DNA from: Tubulanus polymorphus | Lineage: Eukaryota; Nemertea; Palaeonemertea; Tubulaniformes; Tubulanidae | Assembly: GCF_964204645.1 (NCBI RefSeq) | Contig: NC_134026.1 | Location: 14,038,450 to 14,102,449 of the forward strand | Length of the DNA stretch: 64,000 nucleotides | Reading direction: 5' to 3' | Part shown: positions 32,400-43,251 of the stretch, piece after piece | How positions within the stretch are numbered: the stretch's first letter is position 1 | How the letters are laid out: every line of letters starts with the position of its first letter | Notes under the pieces: model-generated | The model's database searches: none | What the model saw: the letters and a program-made list of their open reading frames with translations, nothing else | Told to the model about the DNA's origin: nothing | Made by a program: the position numbers and the translations under genes

Positions 32400-32817
32400 A
32401 AAAATCCAGTCCTAGAATGACATCTGTATGTAGCCTATCGAATACATAAAACTTATGTGTTAATACATGAGATTGAATGCAAATGGGTACATCAATTCTA
32501 CCAATTACTGAATGTGCTTCCCCACAAACTCCTCTAATAATGTTTATATCCGAATGACTATATATGGGATTTTTGATACATCCTTCGACCGTTGATCTAG
32601 CAATACATGAAATTGATGCACCTGCATCGACTAATGCTCGTTGGGAGTGTTTATTAATATCAACGTTTATAATATTCCGATTCAACCCTGAAACTAAGCT
32701 TATATCAACCGCATTGATATCAGGTACCCATAATCGAGATGAAGCTGCATGATGAATATATGAATAAATTAAAGAATAATAAAGGTTCAAAATTATTACT
32801 GAGATTACAATTTCCAT
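32374..32817 (-). CDS. Retroviral-type aspartic protease ORF
   Basis: A frame of up to 147 codons ending where the reverse transcriptase frame begins (26-nt overlap). The protease active site is ALVDAGASISCIA, and VILGLDFFEG is the conserved end of a Gypsy protease. The two frames meet at a run of seven T (about 32400); one base more or less in this run would put protease and RT in one frame, so a one-base indel is the simplest explanation, with programmed frameshifting less likely. The N-terminus (MEIVISVIILNLYYSLIYSY) is hydrophobic and not Gag-like; no CCHC gag lies upstream, where the Polinton end begins immediately. Confidence 0.75.
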   Translation of the reverse strand: MEIVISVIILNLYYSLIYSYIHHAASSRLWVPDINAVDISLVSGLNRNIINVDINKHSQRALVDAGASISCIARSTVEGCIKNPIYSHSDINIIRGVCGEAHSVIGRIDVPICIQSHVLTHKFYVFDRLHTDVILGLDFFEGKQCKH

Positions 32818-32954
32818 ATGAATATAAATTTATAAAATAACTATTTATATATCTATATATCTATTCTATAAGAGCTTACACTTTTATATTGAATAATCTG
32901 TCAATTTAAATGTTATTCATGTAAATTATGTTATATATATATGAATATTTTAAG
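32818..32954. other. Inner part of the right Polinton end
   Basis: AT-rich, without ORF. It shares TATATATGAATATTTTAAG directly before the palindrome with copy A (about 510-528), which shows that this is the same terminal region and not part of the retroelement. Confidence 0.7.
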
Positions 32955-33143
32955 AGTAATATGGATAATAGGCTTTCAGGTTAAAGGTTGAAGGGGCGAG
33001 TGAGTAAAAAATGAAAATAACAATAATTTACAGTTGAATTAGGAGTGTGCGCGACTAATTCAACTGTAAATTATTGTTATTTTCATTTTTTTACGAGCTC
33101 GACCCTTCGACCTTTGATCTGAAAGCCTATTATCCCTATTACT
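32955..33143. repeat. 189-bp terminal palindrome of Polinton copy B (right end)
   Basis: Begins AGTAATATGGATAATAGGC and ends with the inverted form at 33143. The inner stem of over 30 bp (from AAAATGAAAATAACAATAAT to the loop near 33045) pairs perfectly around a loop of about 14 bases (GGAGTGTGCGCGAC). The outer arm is identical to the left terminus 13189-13224 in inverted orientation. The inner stem and loop flank differ from copy A, yet pair within each copy. Confidence 0.9.
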
Positions 33144-33149
33144 GTGGTT
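33144..33149. repeat. Target-site duplication, right (GTGGTT)
   Basis: Direct repeat of the six bases at 13183-13188. Confidence 0.85.
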
Positions 33150-33717
33150 CAGCAAACCGGAGTTTTCATTGGCCTCTCTAGACTACCCCGCCAGTACGGG
33201 TAGCCGAGCAAACCGGAAAACTCATAATGAGGAGGTCCTCAAGTGAGGGTAAATTCAGAACCATTATGTCAACTAGGTACAGATGGCGTATAGCCTTGGG
33301 AAATTTATAAAGGCTTCTTGCTAGATTCAGCTATGTGTATGTATATGATATGATATGACGTTGTTTACTGAATCAGATTTTTTACTTGTACATAACCTAC
33401 TCATATGAACCGTCTCGGAATATTGAATACTAGTCATAAGTATAGAGAAACTAGTGTATCTGCGTATAGAGAAACTAGTGTATCTGCCTATCTTATCATG
33501 TTTGTATATAGACTGCTATAAATTTTATCTGGTTTTGATATATACTATACATGTATTCTTCTTTGTTTTCCTCTTTATTGTAAAAAGCCAATAATGTCAT
33601 TTGTATATTACGGTGCAATAAAGATTAAATTGAAATTGAATTATCCCGAATGTCGTCTGAGGTCTTCCATAGGAATAAAGTGGAAATAAGTTCGTATCAA
33701 TTCTATCCGATTAATAC
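33150..33717. other. Gene-free flank with short duplications
   Basis: No gene seen. GCAAACCGGA occurs twice (about 33152 and 33209). A 24-bp unit (GTATAGAGAAACTAGTG...) is tandemly duplicated at 33440-33463 and 33464-33487. AATAAAGATTAAATTG near 33620 resembles the A-rich tail of a LINE- or SINE-type element. Confidence 0.4.
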
Positions 33718-34704
33718 GGTCGTCATTAGTTCCAAGACGAGTTTGTCGATGACGTCATATATAAATAATAACATAACCACGTGCGTCCTGGTACGCGCTC
33801 TTATCTGTTAGAGCAGTTGGAAATGTCTATTTCAACTTGACTTGAGAGAGAGCATCAGACGGTGGCCTAGTTCAGTCGGGCTTGATAGTAAATACCTGAT
33901 AAAAAGTCTGATCAGGGCCCGGTTTCACGAAACAGTTTAAGCCTAAAACAGTTATGTTTTAATTGTTGTCCTCATTGAAAACATGAAGTAACCAATGGCA
34001 ATTACACCAAAAATTTGAGTTGAACTTGTTTGTGAAACTGGGCCCAGGGTTAAGGACTGGCAGTTGACCTAAAACATCGTTTTTTAATCCATTCTTTACT
34101 GTGAAGGATTGCAAAAGACATGTCGGTCTGAATCGAACTCTACTGAGAAGGCTTATCTGAGAAGAAAAATAATAGAATGTTTTGTTTCGTGTTTTATGTT
34201 GTTTTTTTCTGAAATCTCTTATGATAAGCTATCAGTTAGTTCATACTACTGAAATAGGGCAGGGTTTCGAATTTTCAGTAGACCCAGTTTCACATATCAT
34301 ACTAAATTTAAGACGAATTGAAGAACTTTGAACTATTCTATGATTCTGGCTATTGTTGAATGGGTATCTAAAAACACATCAATAGTCTACTAGCAAGAGT
34401 TATTTGATTTTATCATTATAAGTCTTGCAAGAAAATAAACATTACTACTTCTACGCAAGTAAATAATTCATTTTGTTTATTTACAAACTAGTGGTTATTC
34501 GTTTTTGAATAATGTTGAACAAAGAATCATCAAAAGATGATAACGAAGGAAAAGATTGCGGCAATTTGTTTATGATCATACAATTCGGCGCACAGAATTG
34601 GTTGAATAAAGTCTTTGTATTTAAGTCTGTTCCTCACGCACGTGGTTATGTTATTATTTACCAATGACGTCATCGACAAACTCGTCTTGGAACTAATGAC
34701 GACC
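33718..34704. mobile_element. Mutator-like miniature element (987 bp) with 9-bp target duplication
   Basis: Terminal inverted repeats of about 69 bp begin GGTCGTCATTAGTTCC at 33718 and end with the reverse complement at 34704; the first 41 bp pair perfectly. The nine bases GATTAATAC occur directly before (33709-33717) and after (34705-34713). Long inverted repeats with a 9-bp duplication are characteristic of Mutator-like elements. There is no transposase gene. Each TIR contains the palindromic words TGACGTCA and CACGTG, which could bind bZIP or bHLH factors. Confidence 0.8.
33915..34045. mobile_element. Nested 131-bp miniature inverted-repeat element
   Basis: GGGCCCGGTTTCACGAAAC at 33915 pairs imperfectly with TTTGTGAAACTGGGCCC ending at 34045. 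It lies within the Mutator-like element and has no coding capacity. Repeats with GGGCCCRGTTTCAC ends are familiar from several marine invertebrate genomes; this is recollection, not a search result. Confidence 0.6.
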
Positions 34705-34760
34705 GATTAATACCGTCCGGGTCGTTGTCCGCATGTCAACACCTCTAAGCCTTCTCCAAG

Positions 34761-36126
34761 ATGGCGATGCCGCTTTGGAGTTTCTGTCGCATTCTCATGC
34801 TTTACTATGTGTTATGCTTAATTAACATCACATTTGCATCGAATTCAAGTGCTGTCGTAAATGGTTTTCGAGCCGAAGATTCGTCTTTCTCAAATATGGT
34901 GGATGGCACTTTGTATATCTTCGCTGGTCAGGACGTTCCATTGAGACTTTTTGGCTCTGGTTTCTCGGCAGCTACCGAAGTGGCATTTACTACTGCTGCG
35001 CCTGGTAGCTCTTCGAACGACTGCACGGATATGGCTAAATCTAGGACCTATATGTTTTCACCAGATGGGTTAACCTCAGTTTCCGCTAAAGTAGAGGTAA
35101 ATTTACCGCATCTTCAGCCGACCTTTAACCAGGAAAATTATTATGTGTGCATTAAACAGACTGTGGAAAGCATTTTAGGCCAGCGACGTGAGATTTGGAT
35201 TCATCAAGGTGTCGAAAACTGGGTCACATTTAAAACTAAAGTACCAGAAGAAAAAAAGAGCTTATTGCCGATGTGGCTACAAGGGATAATTATCTCTATT
35301 CTGCTTTGTCTGTCTGGCTTGTTCAGTGGTTTGAATTTAGGTTTAATGGCGTTGGATAAAACAGAGTTGAAGATTATTGAGCGATGCGGCTCCAGCTCTG
35401 AGAAACGCTATGCGAAAGTTATTGCGCCGTTGCGCAAGCGTGGAAATTTTTTATTGTGCTCATTGTTGTTAGGAAATGTTCTAGTAAATAATACATTAAC
35501 TATTTTACTTGATGATTTAACTAGTGGTATGGTTGCTATTATCGGCGCAACTTTCGGCATTGTTGTTTTTGGCGAAATAATTCCTCAAGCAGTGTGCTCG
35601 CGGCATGGATTGGCAGTTGGCGCTAAGACTATTTGGATAACAAAATTTTTTATGTTGTTGACATTCCCCATTTCCTATCCTATAAGTAAATTGTTAGACC
35701 TTGTACTCGGTGAAGAGATCGGGCATGTGTATAACCGTGAAAAATTACAAGAACTGATCACGGTGACGAAAGATTTCAATGTTCTCGAAAAAGATGAAGT
35801 CAATATTATATCCGGTGCACTATCACTTACGAAGAAAATGGTCAAAGATATCATGACACCACTAAGTGATGCATTTTTGTTAGATTACAATGCAATTTTA
35901 GATTTTCAAACTATGAGTGATATAATGAAACGAGGGTATACAAGAATTCCGGTGTATGAGACGTCAAAATCTGCAATCGTTGGAATTCTCAATATCAAAG
36001 ATTTGGCATTCGTTGATGCTGATGACAAAACGCCGCTGAGGACTGTATGCAAGTTTTATAATCATCCTGTGAACTTTGTTTTTGAGGATGTTAAGTTGGA
36101 TGCTATGTTGGAAGAATTCAGAAAAG
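34761..36126 (+). CDS. CNNM: CNNM-family metal transporter, exon 1
   Basis: Start ATG at 34761 in a good context (AAGATGG). The exon encodes 455 residues and ends in AAAAG|GTAAGT (donor at 36127). Domains: a signal or leader hydrophobic segment (about 8-26), an extracellular region to about 165, the DUF21 transmembrane domain (about 170-340) with [27 protein letters not shown] and [19 protein letters not shown], and the first CBS domain (about 360-425, [28 protein letters not shown]). The second CBS domain begins and continues in exon 2. CNNM proteins mediate magnesium and other divalent-cation efflux or its regulation at the plasma membrane; the CBS pair binds Mg-ATP. The exon is intact and is the clearest host gene here. 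Confidence 0.93.
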
Positions 36127-37993
36127 GTAAGTATCATTTGTGTTGCCTGGGTAATTGAAAGAAAGAATGTAGGTAAAAATACCCCCAGTAAATAGGCCCT
36201 ATCCCCCGGTAAAAATCCCTCCAGGTAAAAATCCCCCTGGTAAAAATCTCCCCCATATCCACTTATCTATAAAACTAAGAGTAGAAAAAATTAACTTTTT
36301 ACAACATTATTTAGGAATACATAAGTACATTAGATATTTTATTTTTACTTTTAAACCATAGTTTTTTTAGAAAATTTCAAAATTATGATAGTGTCATTTT
36401 TGATGCATGTAGCTTGCATGTCGTATATGCTAAGTCACATAATAATGTCATTTTTATGCATGTAGCTTGTTAAATATCACGGATTATCCGAGGTGAATAT
36501 TGTGACCATCACCACAGAGAAATGCCTCAATTTCAACATCACCAGCTCTGTCATTTCTATTGTTTAATTATTTCAAGTGCCTTAAATTATCTAAGGGGTA
36601 ATCACTCTGGTGCCCATATAATCAAAGAAGTTAATAACTGTAAATCAAACAGGTTGGCTTCGTGACTAGATAATTCGTAAGTAATCTTTATTAATTTTCA
36701 ACAGTGACCACTCCTAATTAGCCAATTTAGTTAAAATGACCGAATTCAATCAACTGACTCGTACCCCTAGAATAAGTATTTTGTCTCTGCAGTGATTATT
36801 ATTTATTAAACGTTTGGTAACCGTATGTATTATGCATTTAATGGAAGGAATTACTGTACTAGTGTTAAATAAAGCAATAAAGTGCAATACAATTTTTAAT
36901 CCATAATTTTTTAACATAAGAGCCGTTGAAAGTGTTGAAAAATTTTAGTGAAATCAAATATGGGGGATTTTTACCTAGGGGGATATTTACCGATATATAT
37001 ATATATATATATACAAATATATGTACAAATATTGTGTTAACTTTGTATGGGGTGGGGGTAAAAGAGGAATCTAATGTACCGTTACTTACTTTTCTGATAG
37101 GGTCTCTCAAAAAACGTACGTACTTAATCAACGAGAGATATCCGAAATAACGTCAAATACTGATATAAAATATTAAATGACAAACCTATCCTAATATCAT
37201 CCCACTCAATATATATCATTAATAGATTTGCATGATTTTATATAGGCTAGGCCTAATAGATACATCATCATTATCAAATTCTTGCAAGTATCTCAGTGTT
37301 TTCCAATTTAAGGGGGTCTTTCAAAATGAAGGTACGGTTAGGGGTCAATAAGTACCAAGTTCATACAAGGGGGAAGGGGTTTGAAAAATGGCAAAAATTT
37401 ACCTTACGTACAATTTGAACACACCAATATTTTGAATGGCTATGAAAATAGACTTGAACCAAAACCAGAAATATCTAAGGATTATTGCATTGTGTACATA
37501 AGCTGTCAAATTATAACCTATATTGAGAAATTGATTTGAAATCACCGAGTCAGCGGTTCTCACGTCGTGATATTTTTCTGTGTTGAATTGTAAAATCCAA
37601 GGTAGCGTAATCGAAACACCACCAATATGAATCGGGGACTTAAGTGTTCAGTAAGTAACAGATTGAGGGATCTTGAATGTAATATGTGTCAAAATTCTGT
37701 GAGGGAAATGGGACATCGAGCTTAAAACCAGCTTAAACTAGTAAAGTGACAAGTTTATGTCATGCAGAGGTTGATTAAAGCTATATTCCCACTGTATTCT
37801 GGAATATAGTCCGAACAATATGTGACTAACATTATTCTTTAGAAGTACCATAAAATCTGAATGCCCAAGATACAAGGAAAACTAGTTATTTTCCCGGGGA
37901 AGACTCCAGTCCAGACCCTCTTAATGAGCTTTACATTGTGCAATGCTTGCTAATTGGTTTGGCATATCATTGAGCAGTAATATTTATCCCTCT
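36127..37993. other. Intron 1, first part
   Basis: No gene. 36165-36260 is a degenerate tandem of GGTAAAAATCCCCC words, whose complement (GGGGGATTTTTACC) occurs near 36961, suggesting a foldback element of about 0.8 kb. A (TA)n run lies at about 36993-37012. The rest shows nothing recognisable. Confidence 0.5.
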
Positions 37994-38167
37994 TGGGACT
38001 TAAGTCCCAGCGGGCTATTGCGTTCACTGTTCGTCCGTCATAACGTTCGTCCATCCGTCCGTAGACAGAATCCAGATATTTTGGGAAGTTTTAAAGACTT
38101 CATTGTAATGTCTTGATATTTGGGTTACAGATGAATCTACCCTAGACACATCTTGAGGCCAAAAACT
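37994..38167 (+). repeat. 5' fragment of the 154-bp-array repeat family
   Basis: Contains the head of the family: GGGACTTAAGTCCCAGCGGG, GCTATTGCGTTCACT, then CGTCCGTCCGTAGACAGAATCC and the following about 110 bp, ending near AAAAACTATGG. The 3' array is absent. Confidence 0.7.
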
Positions 38168-38200
38168 ATGGAACGCGATTCATGCATTAAACATGACCAT

Positions 38201-38692
38201 TGTTACGACGTAGTCTAATTGCGGCACTGTAGTATATTTGCGACGTATCTATTATGCTGCGACGTGGGAAGTTTGTAACAAAGTAGCTTATTTACGTGAA
38301 GGTTCCATAGTTCTGATATATAGCCCATGTATTATTATAGGTTGTCAATTGTAATTACATCATTTCATTCCATGATTCATCTTCATTTCACCTCCTCATT
38401 CATTTTCATGTAGAGAGTTGAACGGTCGATCGGATTACCATATCGGGTAAGGAAATCCGATTCCGACGGTGAGATTCTCTACTCCCATCATTTAGAATAT
38501 ATAGTAGCACCCCTCCCTCGATTATCGCCATTCGTACCTCCACACTCACCTGGACCAGTCGGTTATGATAAACCTTTCTTTCATATATTCAAATTCACGA
38601 GTGGACGTTCTTTATTTTACGAAACCAGGACAGATATTTCACAGAAATTATAAGATCACATCTGAGCTAGTCACCCATTTGTACATATATCA
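38201..38692 (+). repeat. Candidate 5' LTR of Gypsy-3
   Basis: The stretch from TGTTACGACG to ATATATCA lies where a 5' LTR would be expected, followed by TGGTGGAGAACCACGG, a possible primer-binding region starting with TGG. No second LTR is present in the window, so the call rests on position and TG...CA ends only. Confidence 0.35.
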
Positions 38693-39057
38693 ATTGGTGG
38701 AGAACCACGGTCCTGGTGAGTGCTATTTTTTCTAACTATTTATTTTTTTTATTTCAGGCGCTTTCTCGCTGTTACCAAGCGAGTGCTCTAACACTAGTAA
38801 TTTTAATCTATTTCAGGCTTAAATCCCTGTTTTTTTGTGTAGTCGATATTGTCTTGCTTTCGGGTTATTAGCTATTGTTGTTATATTTTTTTGATACCTC
38901 GTATTATTTTGAACCTATCCACGTAACATATTTCTTATCATTGAGGTGACCAATGTATCGACCGGTACCAATGACAGTAGCACTGACTCAGGGACAGTCA
39001 CTGTCCGACCCGCAGCGATTTCGCGGGAAATCCTCCTGACTGTGACATCTCCCTCTA

Positions 39058-39981
39058 ATGTCGAGACAGCGGTTCGCTTCTCATCGAGTACTTCTCAGAC
39101 AGCCATCTCTCGGCTCGACCGGCCCGTTTCTGTCAGGACCACTACCCCGATCGCCGAGTCCGCAATTCCCTTTGGGTCCTGTACCGAGAAGTCCAGCTAC
39201 TGCTCATGAGACTGAACCATATATTCAGTCTATCAACTCGATTGTGCACCGTCTACAAAAGCCCACATTCCAGCCACCAAAGTTGGATTAATTTTCTGGT
39301 TCAGACTCAGAGGATTTTTCTCGTTTTATAAGAGACTTTGAAGGTCTATCCGTGCTGAACAATTGGGGTAGCGACATAAAAGCTGCTGCGCTCCCAGCCT
39401 ATTTGACAGGAGTTGCGCGCGACCACTATGACGATGTCATGGCCCAGCACTCCGGTCCAGACCCCCCTACATATTCAATTATTAAGGCGGGGCTACAAAC
39501 TAAGCTAGATCTGTACTGGGTACAGGAGCAGGCACTACTTGGCCGAAAACAGGGTCCTCGCGAGCCAGTCCGCCCCTATTCCCAAGACCTGACCTCTAAA
39601 TTTGAAAAACTGGTTACTCCAGCCGCTTCTCGGTTTCATATTTTTATGTCTGGTCTACGGTCCGATATACGGAAATTTGTCATCACACAGCACCCTAAAA
39701 ACGTGGACGAGGCCGTTAACCACGCGCTGACGGCTGAATTAATTAACCAGCTTGACCCGCCAACAACGGTCGCAGCCATTTCTGACGATAAATCGCTAGA
39801 CCAATCCTTAAGGGATGAGATCGCTTCCCCAAGAAGCGAAGTGAGGGAGATACGCAACCAACAAGCTCCACAGAACGTTCGTCTGCATGACCAGTATAGG
39901 AACCAGCGAACGACTTCGGGTAATCCTATTTGCGGCAGATGTAATCGCGTCGGTCACACGGCGACCTATTGTAGAGATTGA
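39058..39981 (+). pseudogene. Gypsy-3 Gag
   Basis: One frame from 39058 to 39981 with a TAA at 39289. The capsid-like region includes ALPAYLTGVARDHYDD and LTSKFEKLVTPAASRFHIF, and the C-terminus has a CCHC knuckle (CGRCNRVGHTATYC, near 39930) followed by the stop at 39979. The upstream start is unclear because a different frame is open at 38946-39209. Confidence 0.75.
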
Positions 39982-40439
39982 CATGATTTTCGATCGCGTC
40001 GTGGGCGTCCTACAAATTATCATAATCCCGGCAATCAAACCTACCAACCACGGGGTGCGGTAACAGGACAATGTATATTCGACGAAGCGGGGAAACTAAA
40101 TGAGGCCCGTCTGAATGTGGGTTCATTCGGGCTGTCCAATCGAAATCCTACGCCAGATACCCCAAGAGAAATTTATTCGGGAATAGTCAATTTTGTTTGT
40201 TGGTTTTTTATATTGTTTTTTATATTGTATGATTAACATTGTGAAATTATCTTGTGTTTCAGTGTTCAGATGGACACACATATTTGTCATATATACTGCA
40301 TCGTTATTTATATCTTATTCATATATACTCACTACATACTTGTATTCGAAATTGAAATATGCTTTATCTTACGTGTCCTCACAAGTGTCTAAACTTGATT
40401 CTAGTCTATTATTTTACCAGACTCGATACTGTATCTAAT

Positions 40440-41376
40440 GTACGGAACGCACCGAGAGACCCTGATATGGTCTGGGGGCCAGTCGACTCAGATGTCGGCC
40501 ATAATCCAACGGTTCATGCTGATAGGCCAAAGACAATTCTGGCCTCAGTAGCTAACTCAGTGCACGGGAAATTTGGCACTAACGCTGTCACTGTTCTCGT
40601 ATATAGTGGAAGCGAGATAACTGTTATAAGTTAAAACGTGTTTAGATTTTTAGATTATTTTAAGAGTAAACAATTGGACCTGGCCACAAGTCACAATGTC
40701 CATTCAGCCAATGGCACGCCGATTAAAATGTTAGGGAAAATTAGTTTCAGTCTAGATATTGGTAACAGGCTTTCCGATTGATGCGCACGTAGCTTCAGTG
40801 CTGGCCTACGACGTCATCTTAGGTATGGATTTGGGGGTCGCAACCATTCAATTTCCGGGGAGTAGACCACTATGATTGCAGAAGCAGTTCGACCTAGTTA
40901 GTGACACTAAAATTTGCATTCAAGAGATGACAGTTGTCCCCCCATTCACTGAAATAATCATTCTTTCTAAAGTTGTCGACAGAATTAGAGATGACACAGA
41001 GTGCTACATAGACCCTAGCACACAATTACAAAAGTCTAACTTAATCGGGGCTAAAATAATCGCCTTAGTAAAGAGCCAAACTGTTCCGTTTCGAATCTGT
41101 AACCCTACGGTAAATCCTTTACAGCTGTTCCAGGGTACAACGGTGGGGAACCTGTCGACTGGGTCATACCAAGTACACTCAACTCTGGAAGAAACTGACA
41201 CTCCGCCAGTCAGCCAGGAGAGACGCAATATGTGCCACATAAGTACTAGAAACGATAAGCCAAAACTAGACCCACCAAACGTGGACCTGAGCGACGCTAA
41301 GCTGACGAAGGACGAGAAACAGCAACTGACGGACCTACTTCGTAAATACGTTTTCGCGAATGACGATAGCGAGTGA
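40440..41376 (+). pseudogene. Gypsy-3 protease and protease-RT linker
   Basis: The protease active-site line is seen as VLVYSGSEITVIS near 40590: the catalytic Asp has become Tyr, so the enzyme is dead. Stops follow at 40632 and after. A further frame (40876-41376) encodes the linker between protease and RT (VVPPFTEIIILSKV, LTKDEKQQLTDLLRKYVF), ending in a TGA. The stretch 40190-40360 is T-rich and shows no retroviral motif. Confidence 0.65.
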
Positions 41377-41399
41377 GGCCACACTTCATTAATCAAACA

Positions 41400-42415
41400 C
41401 CATATTGATGTTCAGGGTCACCCACCGATCGACAAAGAGCCTACTGTAGAACCCCAGGGATGAGGAAAATTGAAGAAGATGAGGTTGACAAAATGGTCGA
41501 GGCAGATATCATACGCGAATCAAACTCCCCCTGGAGTAGCCTGGTCGTTAAGTGAAAAAGAAAAACGGCCAAACACGATTCTGCGTTGACTACCGTAAAG
41601 TAAATTCCGTCACACGCAAAGATTCTTTTCCAGTGCCAAGGTGCGACAATATTCTCGATAGCCTCGGTGCAACGCAACCAAAATATTTCTCTCTTGATTT
41701 ACGGTCAGGCTATTGGCAAGTGGAGGTTGACGAAGAATCCAAGCCAATTACTGCTTTTTCTTGTAACAGGGGCCGATTCGAATTCAATCGTCTTCCGTTT
41801 GGCTTATGCAATAGTCCGGGTACCTTTGAGAGATTGATGGAGAATGTGCTCCGAGGCCTAAGCTGGAAAATCTGTTTAATATATATCTAGACGATGTCGT
41901 CTTCTTTTCACAAACTTTTGAGGAACATTTGATTCACTTAGAACAGATTTTTATGTGATTTCTAGAGGCTCACGTTAAAACCCGACTAATGTCATTTTGT
42001 TCTCGATAGCGTTTTGTATTTGGCCATATTATCAGTGGTGAAGGCATCAAGCCTGACCCAGAGAAATGTCAACAATAAACGAGTATCCAGTCCCCACAAC
42101 ATTGAAAGACATTTGACATATAATTGTCGGTTTATTGAAAATTTAGCGAAATATGCAGTCCACTTTACGCACTCACCAGAAAAAATGCTAAGTTTGAGTG
42201 GAATGGGGACTGCGAACGATCATTCCAAGAGCTCGAGTCAGACTAACCAGTCCTCCAGTCCTAGCCTTTCCGGACTTTAACCAACCTTTCGAGCTGCACA
42301 CTGATGCAAGCGCGAATGCGATAGGTCTGGTTCTGTGTCAACGTATTGATGGCAACGAACGTGTGATTGCTTACGGTGGACGAAATTTCCTGCCCCGTTC
42401 ATGCCCTGTCTAGAC
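41400..42415 (+). pseudogene. Gypsy-3 reverse transcriptase and RNase H
   Basis: RT is visible as TRFCVDYRKVNSVTRKD, DLRSGYWQVEVDEES, RLPFGLCNSPGTFERLM (41552-41890); then a stop falls immediately before LDDVVFFSQ of the catalytic box. Further stops and frame changes occur through the RT thumb. RNase H begins with FELHTDASANAIGLVLCQ (about 42285) and is cut at about 42400. A decayed copy. Confidence 0.8.
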
Positions 42416-42544
42416 GACAATATGTAAATGCACTGGAAGAAAATCCCGATTTACAATCCAAACCAGTACAAGATGCTGGGGCGACCAGTATATTGAAGGA
42501 CCAAATCCCTATAATATTTCAAGCTCAACGAGACAATCCCAATG

Positions 42545-43251
42545 GCCCATCAGCATTAAAAAATTGGGTCGATCGGAGTCAAGATGGTCGTCCTGTTACC
42601 TTTTTAGTGCCCAAAAATGTCAATGTTGGCCGGAATTTTGGGTCCTGTAGCTTCCTACTTGTTTGCCATTTCTCATTGCAATTTGTGATGGGTACTCTTT
42701 GGAAAGGGATGTTTTATACCCGAGACAGGTATTTTTGATCAGCTAATTATGACACAATTGGCGGCCATCTTGGTGTCATCAGTACTCATTCGTAGGTGGA
42801 AAAAAGTTTTCCACATTACATAGATACCTAAGCTGTTTAGGTATTTTGATATAATACAGTTAATAGTCAAAGTCAGCTAGTTGAAATCTATTATTGTTAA
42901 TTTGATCAACGAATCGGGTCATTGAATTGGGGCAAAAAGGTGCTTGAAAGTCATGGAATGAGACTGGTCATGGAGGCTATGAACCCTGTAAGCATATTGT
43001 GTTACTACAATCAATTGGAAAGTTGTAGCCCATAACGTGTTCTATGATTTTAATGAGTTTCAAGGACATTAGGTCTAGTTTTTCTATATGGTCATCAGGG
43101 GGCGTTGAATAGTAGAATAACTTAATATTTCCTTATTAGATTGGTACCTAGGCAAAGTTGTAGTTCATGACATGTTCAATGATTGTGGAGAGTTGCAAGG
43201 TCATTGGGTTTCGCTTATGGTCACCAGGCGGCGTTGAATAGTAAAGTACCA
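42545..43251 (+). repeat. 5'-truncated copy of the 154-bp-array repeat family
   Basis: Begins inside the family at the line GGCCCATCAGCATTAAAAAA and continues through AAGATGGTCG, the GGCGGCCATCTTGGTG segment, and two array units with ATCAGGGGGCGTTG (43094) and CACCAGGCGGCGTTG (43222). The next copy starts at 43252, within or at the end of this array. Confidence 0.8.

Larger units (their letters stand above)
13189..33143 (+). mobile_element. Polinton/Maverick-like element, copy B (19,955 bp)
   Basis: The element begins AGTAATAGGGATAATAGG and ends with the exact reverse complement; the first 36 bp and last 36 bp are perfect inverted repeats, and both sides carry GTGGTT. The left end has lost about 300 bp relative to copy A: the sequence jumps from the outer arm of the terminal palindrome at about 13224 into the polymerase gene. 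Hallmark genes are protein-primed DNA polymerase B, jelly-roll capsid proteins and an rve integrase, which define Polintons. The adenovirus-type protease and the packaging ATPase are not found, and most genes carry stops or frameshifts. The AT-rich coding part ends at 27013; 27014-32817 is less AT-rich and retroelement-derived. Confidence 0.9.
38201..42544 (+). mobile_element. Ty3/Gypsy retrotransposon relic (Gypsy-3), 3'-truncated
   Basis: A degenerate element inside CNNM intron 1, in the order gag, protease, RT, RNase H, with many stops and frameshifts. After the RNase H (near 42410) a deletion joins it to a short integrase-linker-like stretch, and at about 42545 a copy of the intronic repeat family takes over. 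Integrase and 3' LTR are missing. Confidence 0.8.
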
